Source of the DNA: Vandiemenella viatica
Lineage: Eukaryota > Arthropoda > Insecta > Orthoptera > Morabidae
DNA: 64,000 bases
NCBI GenBank assembly: GCA_031002005.1
Contig: CM061921.1
Coordinates: 148,523,283-148,587,282 of the forward strand
Reading direction: 5' to 3'
Shown here: piece after piece, positions 40,001 to 52,124 of the stretch
Numbering within the stretch: position 1 is the stretch's first letter
How the letters are laid out: each line of letters begins with the position of its first letter
Position numbers and translations under genes: made by a program
The notes under the pieces: generated by a model
The model's database searches: none
What the model saw: the letters and a program-made list of their open reading frames with translations, nothing else
Told to the model about the DNA's origin: nothing

Positions 40001-43000
40001 AAATGCATATTTATTTTTGACGTTCATTCTTTCTTTTCTCTCATATTGTTGTTCCTATTTTGAATTTCATCCACAAAACTTCCCTACCTTCACAGCCAAC
40101 TGCCATTACGCTATGACTGGCTAATTACTATCTGACTCAAATCCTATTCACTCCATATTCTAGTGCTGAAGATGGGTTTAACTCACAAAATTCCTTTATG
40201 TATTATGTTAATGTTCATTTTTATTTCTATACCATTCTGCAGTCCATCACCTGTGGAAAAGCAATAGTCCTTCTCATCTACCTTATTTATAAATACATAA
40301 TATTATACATAATGTTTGATGATCCAAAATAAAATCCCTAAAGATAGTTTTGAATGTGAGAAATGTGTATTCTCAAGACTTAAATGGTGGTCATTCCAGT
40401 AATCTTTTTTTCAATTTCATATGAACTGCAGGATAAATATCACATTAGTAATATAATCTTAACTACGTCAGTCACCTCCACAAATATAATGTGGTAGTTG
40501 TGATGTCAGGACTCTAGTTTGTTGACAACTGTGTGGGGTAGCATTTTCTGCAACTGGCCATTGGAAGGATTGAGTGAGGGCAGTAAACATGAATAGACAA
40601 AACTTTCTCATAGTTAACAGTAGGAACAAGTGTGAAGCAACCACAATAAATGATAAGTCAGGTGGAAAACAGTCAAGAAATAGTAGTAAGAGACACTGGG
40701 GACGGACAGTGAGTAGCCAACAGTCAGAACATGGCTCAACAAATTGAAATGGTTGTAAGATAGCCAGAATAGTGTACTGATGTCTTCCCACTGGAGAAGT
40801 GCATCAATTTTATGCAACATTTCAAAGTCGCTCTCTGACTTCATACTCCAGTGAATTGTCAGGTTCCTGAAGGATCAGCCACTCCAAGAACCCAACATTT
40901 GCTAGAAGGTGAAGCTGGAGAGCGACTTCAAAATGTTGCAACAAACTGACATGCTCTTCCAGTGGGAGGACCAAGAACACTTCATGGTGTCCAAAAATCA
41001 GGTGCAATAATTAAAAGGCCATGGAATCTGCAAGTGAATGGTTTTACCAGTGGTCCATGGTTGAATGGAAGTATCAGGAAATATATTCACAATATTAATA
41101 TAATTTCTATGCAAAATCTCACATTGTATTGCCTCATGGCAAAATAATTTTTTTACTGATCATTAATCTGAATTAGATTTAACTATTGGAAGAAAAAAAC
41201 AGAAGCAGTGACTATAGTAAATAATCCACACTCAATAAAAGACCATCTAGAAAACATTTTTCCCTGACAAGTGGGTGAAAGGACTTTAAAAATGTTACCA
41301 TGTCTTGACTAAGGCAACAGTGACAGAACTAAATGAACAAAACACTCTTACACAGTGCATTAATACATTGGGTCAAAAAGCTGAGTAGCCATTATCATAT
41401 GTTTGGTTTATTAGTAGTGGAAAAGAAAAATGTTTTTCACAGTAAATAATGTATCGTGTTTCAAATGCAGTAAGTAAATTAAATTTGGAAAGGGAAATTT
41501 TAAACAACTTGCAGTACAGAAAGGAAAGGATTATAAATGCAAAACAATTCATCATGGCCGTACAGTTCATTTGAAAATTCAAATTCATTTTTTACTCAGC
41601 TATTTTGTTATTTATTTCCTTAAACCAGTTGATTGGATAAATATATGGTCTATGAAATTTAATACGAATCTTACCTTGAAGGAGTCCCTTGCGACACTTG
41701 GCTAGGTGTTGGACTTGTTGGTTGTGAAGCTCCAAGAGGAACACAGTAATATGGCTCTAGCTCTTCAGAGCGCTGCAGCATGGACGGATAGAGTTTTTCT
41801 GATTTGGTAGATCTGCCACATGTAGAAAATAATTAATAACTATTTATTATACATCTGTAGTAGTGAACATTAAAAGTTCAGCTGCAGCTTGTTAAGTCTA
41901 TTTCATACATACAGAGTGGTTTCAAAAGAATACACAAACTTTGAAAGGCTATATTTACAAAAAGAAAAATTTGCAAGCTTGACTAAACAATCAATCAAGA
42001 ATAACTGTACGCATAAAGTTTTAAACAGCATAATATCAAAAATGTTCGATGTGATTGCCTTGAGAAATCAGAACAATATATACTCAGTATTCAAACTAAT
42101 CCAACATTGCAGCATATTCAGTGTAATTGTTGTTTTTTTTTCCTCCTTGTGGTTTTACGCCTCATCAATGCTGGCGTCGTTACAGGTAGGAAAGGACTTT
42201 AGGCAAGGAATGGAATTTGGCAATGGCCTTTTACATGAAGCATCCAGGCATTCATCTGGAGTGATTCAGGGAAACCATGGAAAATCCAGATGCCCAGATG
42301 GGGATTCGAACCTGTGTCCTACTGAATGAGAGGCCAGAGTGTTTCTGCTTACCCACCATGCTCGATGTTATGGTTTCAATGGTTACATTTATTCTAATTT
42401 TCAATTCATCGATGTTGGCCAACAGTGATGGAAAAAACCTCAGACCTCTCACATACCACCTAAAAATAAAATAAAACACAAGAGGAAGGGGGCAGGGTTA
42501 GATCCAAGGCTTCTTGGGAGCCAATGATGAAGAACTGGGTCACAATTTGCACTGTGAACAATCCACTGTTATGGCAACTATCTGTTGAAGTATCCATTAA
42601 TAAATTAATGGCAATAGGGTGACACTCCATCCTATTGGAAAATGAAACCCCAAGCTTTCTCTTCTAGCTGTGGTAACAGTCAAATAATTACTATACCGGG
42701 TGCTTCAAAAAAATGTATACACACTTTAAACTATTGTTGTTTTCCCGCTCTACAAGGCTAGTGTTATATTTCTTCGCCAGGTGCCAGCATAATCGTCCCT
42801 CTATGTTATATTATCAGTTGGAATTTGTAATATCAACATGGGGGACGTACGTTTGAGTTTTGAAGAACGTAAGCAGGTTATTAAGTGGTACTGGAAGTTT
42901 GAGAATGTAAATGAAGTTCAAAGACAGTGGAGAAGGGAGTATGATACAGAACCACCTTCAAGATTAACAATTACACGCATACGAGACAAGTTCGAAGTTC

Positions 43001-46000
43001 ATGGAACAGTGTGTGATGTGCATAAAGGTCATTCAGGTCGGCCTCGAACAGCTACAAGTGATGAGTCATCAATGGCAGTCTTGGAACTGTTTCAACGCTC
43101 TCCTAACAAATCTTCAAGGCAAGGGGCACGTGAAAGTGATGTAAGTGCTAGCAGCGTGCTACGCATTCTGAAGAGAGGCAAGTATCGTGTTTACATTCCA
43201 AGGCTGGTGCAACAGCTAAGTGACGACGATCCAGATAGAAGGTTGCAATTTTGTGAATGGATTCAGGAGATGGTGATACGTGAACCGGGATTTATGGGTA
43301 GCATCATTTGGTCGGATGAAGCCCAATTCAAACTTAATGGAACTGTCAATAGGCACAATTGTGTTTACTGGGGTGAAGAAAATCCTCACATTACAATTGA
43401 AAAAGCTGTAAATTTGCCAGGTGTAAATGTGTGGTGCGGTTTGTCTTCAAGGGGACTCATTGGACCTTTTCGATTTGAAGGCACTGTAACTGGTATTAAT
43501 TACCTAACAATGCTTGCTGATTCCATATTTCCTGCCATTCGTGCCTTATACGGTAATGATGATTTTTATTTTCAACAAGATGGTGCTCCGCCGCACTATC
43601 ACAGGGACGTACGAGCTTACCTGGATCAAAATTTGTCGGGCCGGTGGATAGGACGCAGGGGGCCAATCGAGTTTCCAGCACGCTCTCCAGACCTTACACC
43701 ACTGGATTTCTTCTTGTGGGGCACAGTAAAAGATGAGGTGTACAAACGTAAACCACGTAACCTAGACATTCTTTGGAATGAGATTCAAGCAGTGTGTAGA
43801 GAAATCTCATTGGACGTTTTGATACGATGTACAGAATCTGTGGTGACTCGTACTCAGAATTGTATTGATGCTGCAGGTCACCAATTTGAACAGTATTAAC
43901 ATTTGTTGTTTATGTTTGATTTACATTGGACTTTTAGCTTTCTATTTTCCTGAAATTTAACTTTGTAGAACGGTAAATAAATTTTCTATGGAAGTTCAAA
44001 GTGTGTATACATTTTTTTGAAGCACCCTGTATATAAGTAAAACTGTCTTTAAAAAAATAATGGGCTGAAACCTTCACCTTTGGAAACATCACATTGACCT
44101 TGGTGAACTCCACTCATGTTTGACAGTTTTTTTTATGGATTCTCTTCATCCCAAATCCATATATTGTGCTGGCTGAACGATTGGTGTGACTCATAACTTC
44201 ACCATTGACAATAAACTTAGGCATGAATGAATTGTCTTCCTTGATCTTATTAAGAGCAAGCTCTCAAAAATCTATTCTCTACTCTTTATCAATCTTGGCC
44301 AGAGCTAGTATCAACTATAAACTGTATTGTTTGAAAAGTAATTGGTTTCCCAGTATTTTCCACACCACTGGCTGAGGAATTAGAAGTGCCTGACTGAAGA
44401 GGTTTTTGTCTTTTTAAAGCCACCATCTCTCACTAAACTGACAAAGCCATCATATGATAATCCACTTATCAGGAGTATACTTATCTGTACTTGCAAAGAA
44501 ATACATATTGAATAGATTTAACCAATTCACTTTAAGCAAATTAAATAACACAAAATTACTTCTATTGTGTACGCTTGCCTTCTTGACATAAACTAAAAAC
44601 TCTCTCTGATTGTACAACTAAAGATTGTCTTGCCAGACAAATGAAGCTTCAGAACATTCCCCAAGCAACAATTAGTACAACTGTGCTCTAAGCAGTTTGG
44701 TTGCAGCAATATACCCTCTCAAATAAGGGGTATGTAAAAGCATAATATTTAAACGAAAAAACCTGGTGTCATAAAATAAGTTTTAAAAACTTTCAAGCAT
44801 ATCAAGAACAACTTACACTGTGCGTTAGACTGCAATTATTCCAAATATTAAATAATCTACATATCAAGCAGCAACACAATTATATGAAAACAGTGGCAAA
44901 AAACCTATATGCATAGTACAAAAATCACAAAAAACAAAGTACTATTTGTTTTACCATTAAAATTATGTTATAAAGGGGGAATGTCTACAATGAGTAAAAG
45001 AAACCCCAACATAATGGGCTTAAATAACCGGTGTCACTTTACAACACATAAAAATAGACAGAAATTAAACCAGGACTTCCCACTAGCAACATGAACAGTA
45101 GAGCAAGAATTGGATATTTGACAAGGAACGGCAAGGAAATTGTCATGACCTTTATCAACAAACCATAACAGCATTCAACAACAATGACGCCAGGAACCCA
45201 TGGAAAAACCTAAATCTAGATGCTAGGATCTTGCGTCTTCCCAAATTTCATTATTTTAAAAAAACTAGATGTTCAAATTACTGTTGAGTGTCAGTAAAAA
45301 TAATTTAATCAGCAAGTTGTACCAAAAAAAAGCGTATGCTGATAAAGTACCAATAAATAATTATACTATACTAATCATCTATGTGACTAGATTACAATAA
45401 GAAAATAAAATACAATTTACTACGAGTTAAAAGGGAAAACAGAACAAAGTAAGCAAATGCAGATAAACATGTAAGGATGCAGGGCTTCCATCAGAGAATG
45501 GAGAGATATTAAAGTGGTAAATATGTGTGGAGGGCTAAAAAGGAGAGTTTCTTCTTTTTTTAAGGAAATTTTGCCAAGGCCTCTTTGAAAACCAAAATAA
45601 GGATGACTGGAAAGAGATCAAGCCCAAATACCAGGCCCCAGTGTTAACTGCTCAGACACCAGGCTCAGTATAAGAAGGGAAAGGAAAGAACTAAAAGTGA
45701 GAAAAATCTTTTCAGCTAAAACTGTGATACGAGTTTAATTAAGAGTTTGCATCCAAAATGGATCATGTAGACTGAAGCATTCTGAAAGGCAGGTGTTTTT
45801 ATTTTAAGAAAAGGGGGCAAAAGTGATTAGGCAAGATAGATGCAAAAAGAAACTATGTTTTCTTTTGCTTGAAACCGCAACAAGATTTAGTAGACAGACA
45901 AACCATGAGAACTCACCAAATTCAGCTTTTTTTTCCCCCTGTTCATCTGTGATTACTCAGCTTAAGAGTGTCAGGAGAGATGGTGAAAGTCAGATAAATG

Positions 46001-49000
46001 ACATGGCAAATAAATTCAATAACACAGGGAGTTGCCTGTCACCTTCAGCGGAATCTGGGTCACTGGAGCCAAATGAAAATAACTGTTTTCAAAATGTATC
46101 CTGTGGCAGCTTGACTGGTGTAGGTTTCAGTGAGTTAATTGCTTGTTTCCAATGAAGGATCTTTTTTATACTTGCTCAGAGGATTGCAGTTGGCATTAAA
46201 CTGCTGAGTGGATTGCAAACCATTAATTTTTTCTGTACGATGCAAAGTTGATGATGATACAAAGGCTAGAGAAATTTCTTCTAAGAACTTGGCTAATGAT
46301 TACTGGACAGAAGTTTTGTCACAGCTCACCAACTATAAAGTGAGAATAAACATTCTATATAAAGGATAGTGCACTAATGAGCCAATACATTAAGACCACC
46401 TGCTTTATAGAGTAATGGTCTATGTTTGGAAAGCAATACCACAGTGATTTGGCATGGCATGGAGTTGACAAATCTTTGATACATTTATGGAGGTATCTGG
46501 CACCAGATGTCTACATACAGGCCACCCAATTGCCTTAAATTATGGGCAGGTGGTTTTTGGGTGGGAAGCTGGCACCCGATAGTATCCCAGATGTATTCTG
46601 TCAGGATGAGATCATGCAAATTTGGTTGCTAAGACATAAATGTGAGTTTATTATCATATTCTTAAACCACAGTAGCACAATTCTGGCCTTGTGATATGGA
46701 CAGTTTCCTGCACAAGATGCAACAGCCATCAACAAAGGTATGAAGCATGAAGGAATGCAGCTGATCCACAATAATTTTCAAAGCTGTCATGTGCCTTTGA
46801 TCACTGCCACAGGTACCATGAAAGCACAGGCAAATGTCCACCATAGCATAATATTGTGCTCACCAGCCTGCTTCCATGCTAAAGTGCATGTTTTGAGCAG
46901 CCAGTTGCACAGAAGACAGCATATCTGGACACAACCGTTGACCTGGTGTAGCAAGAAACGTGATTCATCCAATCAGAAAACACAATTCTCTCATTCCACA
47001 CTTCAATCTAGATGATCCCGTGCCCACTGCAGTTGTAATTGATGATGTCATTTGGTCAACATGGCAACCTGTTAAGGCATTCTGCTCGGGAGCCCTATGT
47101 TCAATATGTGCACTGAGCAGTGTGCTCTGAAACACTTGTACTGTACCAGCATTTTTCTCTGCCATCAGATCTACCACAGACTGGCATCTATACTGCTTTA
47201 CAGAGAGGGCAAGCATCTGACCATCACTTTCTGTGATGAAGCATGGATGTCCACCTCCTTGTCACCTACTCATGGTTTCACCCTTCCTTCCACTACGAGG
47301 GTGGTTTGAAAAGTTCTCGGAATGTATTAGAATTAAGTATCTTACCTCGGTGGAACTGCTTTTATTTTTCAACATAGTCTCCCTGTAGACTAATGCATTT
47401 GGTCCAGCGATGTTCCAATGCCTTGATCCCATCTCGAAAATGAGATTCCTCCAGGCCTGCAAAATACCTCTCCAATTCGGCTGTCGGTTCTTCCCTGTAG
47501 AAAATCTCCGTCCACCAAGGAAATTTTTCAGCTTGGGGAATAGATGAAAGTCTGATGGTGCCAAATCAGGTGAGTAAGGTGGATGTGGCAACAATTCGTA
47601 CCTCAGTTCATGAAGTTTTGCCATGGCAATAACACTTTTGTGCAGCGGAGCGATGTCCTGATGAAAGATGACGTTTTTCCTTGCCAAACCAGGCCTTGTT
47701 TTGCGTATCTTTTCCTGTAATTGGTCTAGGAGGTTTGCATAGTATTGCCCCGTGATTGTTTGGCCAGTAGGAAGATAATCTATCAGCATCCCAGAAAACT
47801 GAGGCCATGACCTTTCCGGCCGAACGCACTGCCGATGCTTTCTTTGGTGGTGGTGAATCAGCATGTTTCCACTGCTTTGACTGCTGTTTTGTCTCTGAGG
47901 TATTGTAGTCAACCCAAGTTTCATCTGTAGTCACAAACCAGCGCAAAAAATCTTGTAGGTTGCTCTGAAAACGGGCCAGACTTTGTTCGGACATTTCCAG
48001 TCTGGTGCGTTTATCGTCCAGTGTCAAGAGCCGCGGCACCCATCTTGCGGATAATTTTTTCCATACCCAATTCTTAGGTTAAAATATAATATACCCGTTC
48101 AGAAGACATCCCTACAGCTTCAGAAATCTCCTGCACTTTCAGTCGACGATCCTCCATGACCAATTTATGCACTTTTGCGAAAAATTCTGGGGTCATAGCA
48201 CTTTTTGGCCATCCACTACGTGGATCATCATCCAAGCTCTCCCGACCAAATTTAAACTCGCTGGTCCACTTGGCAACAGTTGAAAATGAAGGAGCAGAGT
48301 CCCCTAGTGTGTTCTGAAAGTCGGCATGAATTTCCTTTGCTTTCATACCTTTCTTTACAAAGTATTTAATCACTGCTCGAATCTCAGTTTTTTCAGTTTT
48401 GTCAAAAATCACTACGCGGGAACAACAACAAAGAGTCGTCACTACCACACTCCTGCAGCTAGAGCATTGACAAGCCACGTGTTCACTCACAAAGGATGTG
48501 TGATTATTGCGCGGGAACCTCGTTGCTCTAGCACTTACATCTAATGGTGATTCCGAGAACTTTTCAAACCGCCCTTGTACTTTCCATAGATGCTCACTAT
48601 AGTAGCACAAGAACTAATCTGCCTCGTTACTTCCATGATGCTTATTCTCAGGCACTGGGATATAACAATCTGCCCTTTGCAAAAGTCATTTATGTCAACA
48701 GATTTCAACTTCCACTGAATGTATCATCGCAAGAATGACTCCCCGTGTATTTACGCTCCACTTATATACTTCCCTTACACCATGAAGTACCTGCAGCATC
48801 AACAGACAGCATTCAATCCTGCAATGGGCAACAGTTATGATTTGTATCATCAGTTAAAGTGCCACTAAATGTATATTACTGAAGACTTAGTACTGAGCTG
48901 GACAAAGTTCCTTAGGCTGCATCTGGACAGGGATAAACTATGGGACTGCTGGGGGGTGAGTGAAATTACAATGCAAAAGGCAAGGTGGTATAAAAAGTGT

Positions 49001-52000
49001 TGACTGAGAAGTGGCATGACCAGAAAAAACATACTGGACATTAAATTTTCTGAATAACTGGACTGATCAGTTTTATTACATGCCATGCTCTTATTTTTTT
49101 TCGAGCTACATCAGAAGCTAAGAATATGATGACCCAATGGGGAATAGTTAGACAGATTTATTTGTCAGGGCATTGTATCGATCACTACTGCTACTGTTAC
49201 ATGCCCAAGACAGACACCTGATGTACCTAATAGATTTGTGTCAACCAACTACCAAATTCTTCCATGCATGAAGATGAACTTTGTTGATGTTTTCATGAAA
49301 ATCACAAGGGAGCCAAGCACTTCTTACATTCTCTTTCATGTTGCCCACTGTCGTACTTTGCAGTTTCTTGCAGTATGTTAAAAAGGTTAGCATAGTCTGC
49401 CTCTGTAGTGTGCTGTGATATTTCCATCGTTATTATTTCCAGATTTACAACTCATTGATCTCAATATCATTAGAGGTGAGTAGGATAAGGAAAGAGGGAG
49501 AGAGGCAAGAAACAGGAAGGAATCTGGTCATGGCCTTTTGTGGAATTTGCCTGTAGTGATTTGGGGAAACCATGGAAAATCAAATGAAAATTTGGATGGA
49601 TGACCGAACAGGGATTTGAAACTGCGTCCCATGTCCGTTTTGTCATTTCAAGTCCAGTAAAGCAGCACTTTAACAAGCTCTGTGAAGCTACTGGGCAAGT
49701 TTCATGGCTGAGGGAAGACAGTCAAGGAGGAATACTACATGGAAGCAATGAATCGAGGTAAAGAAAAGTCTGGATGCTTGGAGACAAAAAAATTTGACGC
49801 ACTAGTGGGAAGATGAGTCAGACTTCACATGCTGACAAAGGTACTTTTAGGCAAGAATGTGATAGCTCTGGTTCCTCTATCTCTTAGTTCCTCTACTTTT
49901 CTGTAAAATTCTTGTTCCTCATTCTAGAAGAATAGTCTTCTATGAAAGATCATTTACTTGATCCCATCAATGTCATGAAGGGAAATTTGTTATAAGATTT
50001 GAGAAAATAATTTGGTGACAACAGTCAGAGTGATATAAGTGGGCTCAGTGTATGTAGGAGGAATAAAATAAGGGATCAAATGTTTCAACAAGCAATGGTG
50101 TGAAAGCAGGTAATAAGCAGAGGGGAGATTGGAACATAGTAACACAATAATAATAAAAATTAGAGAAGAATGTCAATTTTTTAAAAAAACAAATATTAAA
50201 AACATTTAACACATTCACTACACTATACTACAGGGCACTTCACAAGTTTCTCCTACATTAACATTTTTATTGAAGCAACTGACAAAATATTCTGGGCAAA
50301 AAATTACATATAATATCATCAGTAGGGTTCGGATCTTTAGGAAAAGTCAGTTTTTTCCAGCCTTCTTTTTGAGCTGAAATGCTGTAATAAACTCTGATTC
50401 AACATTTCTGATTGTATTTGAATGTATTTTATACAGCCTATAAATGCATATTCGGGCCATTTTGCTAATTCTGGTCATATTTCAACAATTTTTATGGTCA
50501 TATGGTCATATTTTGAGGAAAAATCTGGTAAGTTTTTGATAGAAGTTATAGATGAAAAGAATGGTATCAATGGACGAAAGTACTGATGCTTGTGGGAGAT
50601 ACTTTGTAAATGTTATCGTCGCCACCCTACTTTCTGACAGACCGGGTGATATACTTTTACTGGACTGTGAAGCTCTTGAATCAGTAAACCACTCAACAAT
50701 TGCCATCCGTTTCGACAACGCTATGAAACTATTATGGAGCGGTGAAGTTAAGCGAGAACATGTCTTACTATTTGTGACCGACGCTGCGCCTTACATGGTA
50801 AAGGCTGGGAAATGTCTGAAGATGTTGTATCCTTTGACGGTGCATTTAACTTGTCTTGCTCATGGATTACATAGATTTGCCGAGGAAGACTAAATTTCCC
50901 TGATGTTGATAGGTTAATATCAAATGTAAAAAAACTTTTTGTTAAAGCTCCAATGAGAGTGGCAAAATTTAAAGAAGATGCACCTTCCGTCCCACTTCCA
51001 CCAAAACCAGTACTTATTCGTTGGGGCACATGGCTCGATGCAGTTAGCTATTACTGTGAATATTATGAAAACATAAAGAAAATAGTTTCTCATTTTGATA
51101 GCAGTGAAGCATCTTCCATAAAAATTGTCCAAGAACTCTTTTCCAGTAATTTGTTTAGAAATTTGATGTACATAAAGTCAAGTTTTTCAGGCATCACAAC
51201 TGCAATTTCGCGTCTTGAAGAAATTGGTCTAGAACTGAATGAAAGTTTGGCGGTCGTTAAAAGTGTGGAAACCGAAATAGGCCAAGCAGGGGGCAGTGTG
51301 GCTAGTTTGCTGAAAAACAAAATTGGTAAAGTGTTGTGTGGGAATAAAGAATATAAAACAATTTGTAAAATTAGTGAAATTTTACATGGTGGCGAATCTG
51401 TTTTGACTGAAGACGACCCACAATTAAATTGCAGTGACCTGACTCTGTTTAAGTACGCTCCCATCACATCTTCGAGAACTTGAAGATGCATATGGTGATA
51501 TACTGCAATACAGGCATCAAACAAGAATACAAAATGGTATGTACACTAATTCGCAACTAATTTATAGTAAATTTCCATTTTTAAAAGTAAAATTCTAGTA
51601 ATCCATTCTTTTACAGGAACAAATAACTTTGAAAAAAATTAATTTCCCAATCGTACAGTGAGCGCATAGAAGAAAATTATATTGTCTACATGAAAGCGCT
51701 ACAGCTACATAAAATAAATTATGTACTTTTGAGCATTTTTAAAGTATAAATAATTTAATGTTTGGTCATATTTTGTCTCTTGTAAGTCATATTTACATAT
51801 TTTTAAGGTCATATTTGCCTGCATATTTCTCGATTTTTTTGGTCACAAAGATCCGAACCCTAATCATCAGAAACTAAACAGACCAACATTAATATTTTCT
51901 TCGAAAAAATTAATCATGTCAAAAATGGCATGCACAAAATTTTTAACACAGAAGTTAATGCACATTTCCACTTCTATTTTTCAAGAAAAGTTGCTGTATT

Positions 52001-52093
52001 TGTAAATTTATCAGATTAAAAATATTTGTAACCACCAATTTCAATATTAAACTGTCAGCTTTCCATGCTTTTTCTTGTTTCTTTCTTTCCTTA

Positions 52094-52124
<31 letters not shown>

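Larger units (their letters stand above)
41912..44500 (-). mobile_element. Old DD41D-type relic split by a SINE and a younger DD41D element
   Basis: Decayed transposase pieces are readable on the minus strand on both sides of the 42696-44029 insertion. To the right (about 44090-44240) there are traces of [11 protein letters not shown] and [11 protein letters not shown]; to the left (about 42390-42690) of [14 protein letters not shown] and [13 protein letters not shown]; further left (41930-42130) of QGNHIEHF. A terminal repeat CAGAGTGGTTTCAAAAG begins at 41912 after TA. A tRNA-derived SINE interrupts it at 42148-42365. The right end is uncertain. Many stops make it nonfunctional. Confidence 0.65.
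46372..48858 (-). mobile_element. Tc1-like relic interrupted by mariner C
   Basis: The left end reads AATGAGCCAATACATTAAGA, a form of the common arthropod Tc1 terminus, and the far end has a degenerate inverse (ACTGATGATACAAATCATAA on the minus strand). Removing the nested mariner leaves about 1.2 kb, a normal Tc1 size. Coding traces on the minus strand are poor (MRELCFLIG, then [10 protein letters not shown]) and full of stops. Ends are good to about 10 bases. Confidence 0.7.

Noticed and set aside
44340..44460. Minus-strand peptide with [17 protein letters not shown] as another sickie exon
   Set aside because: No proper acceptor/donor pair in the needed phase and no NAV similarity; it is likely chance or relic sequence.
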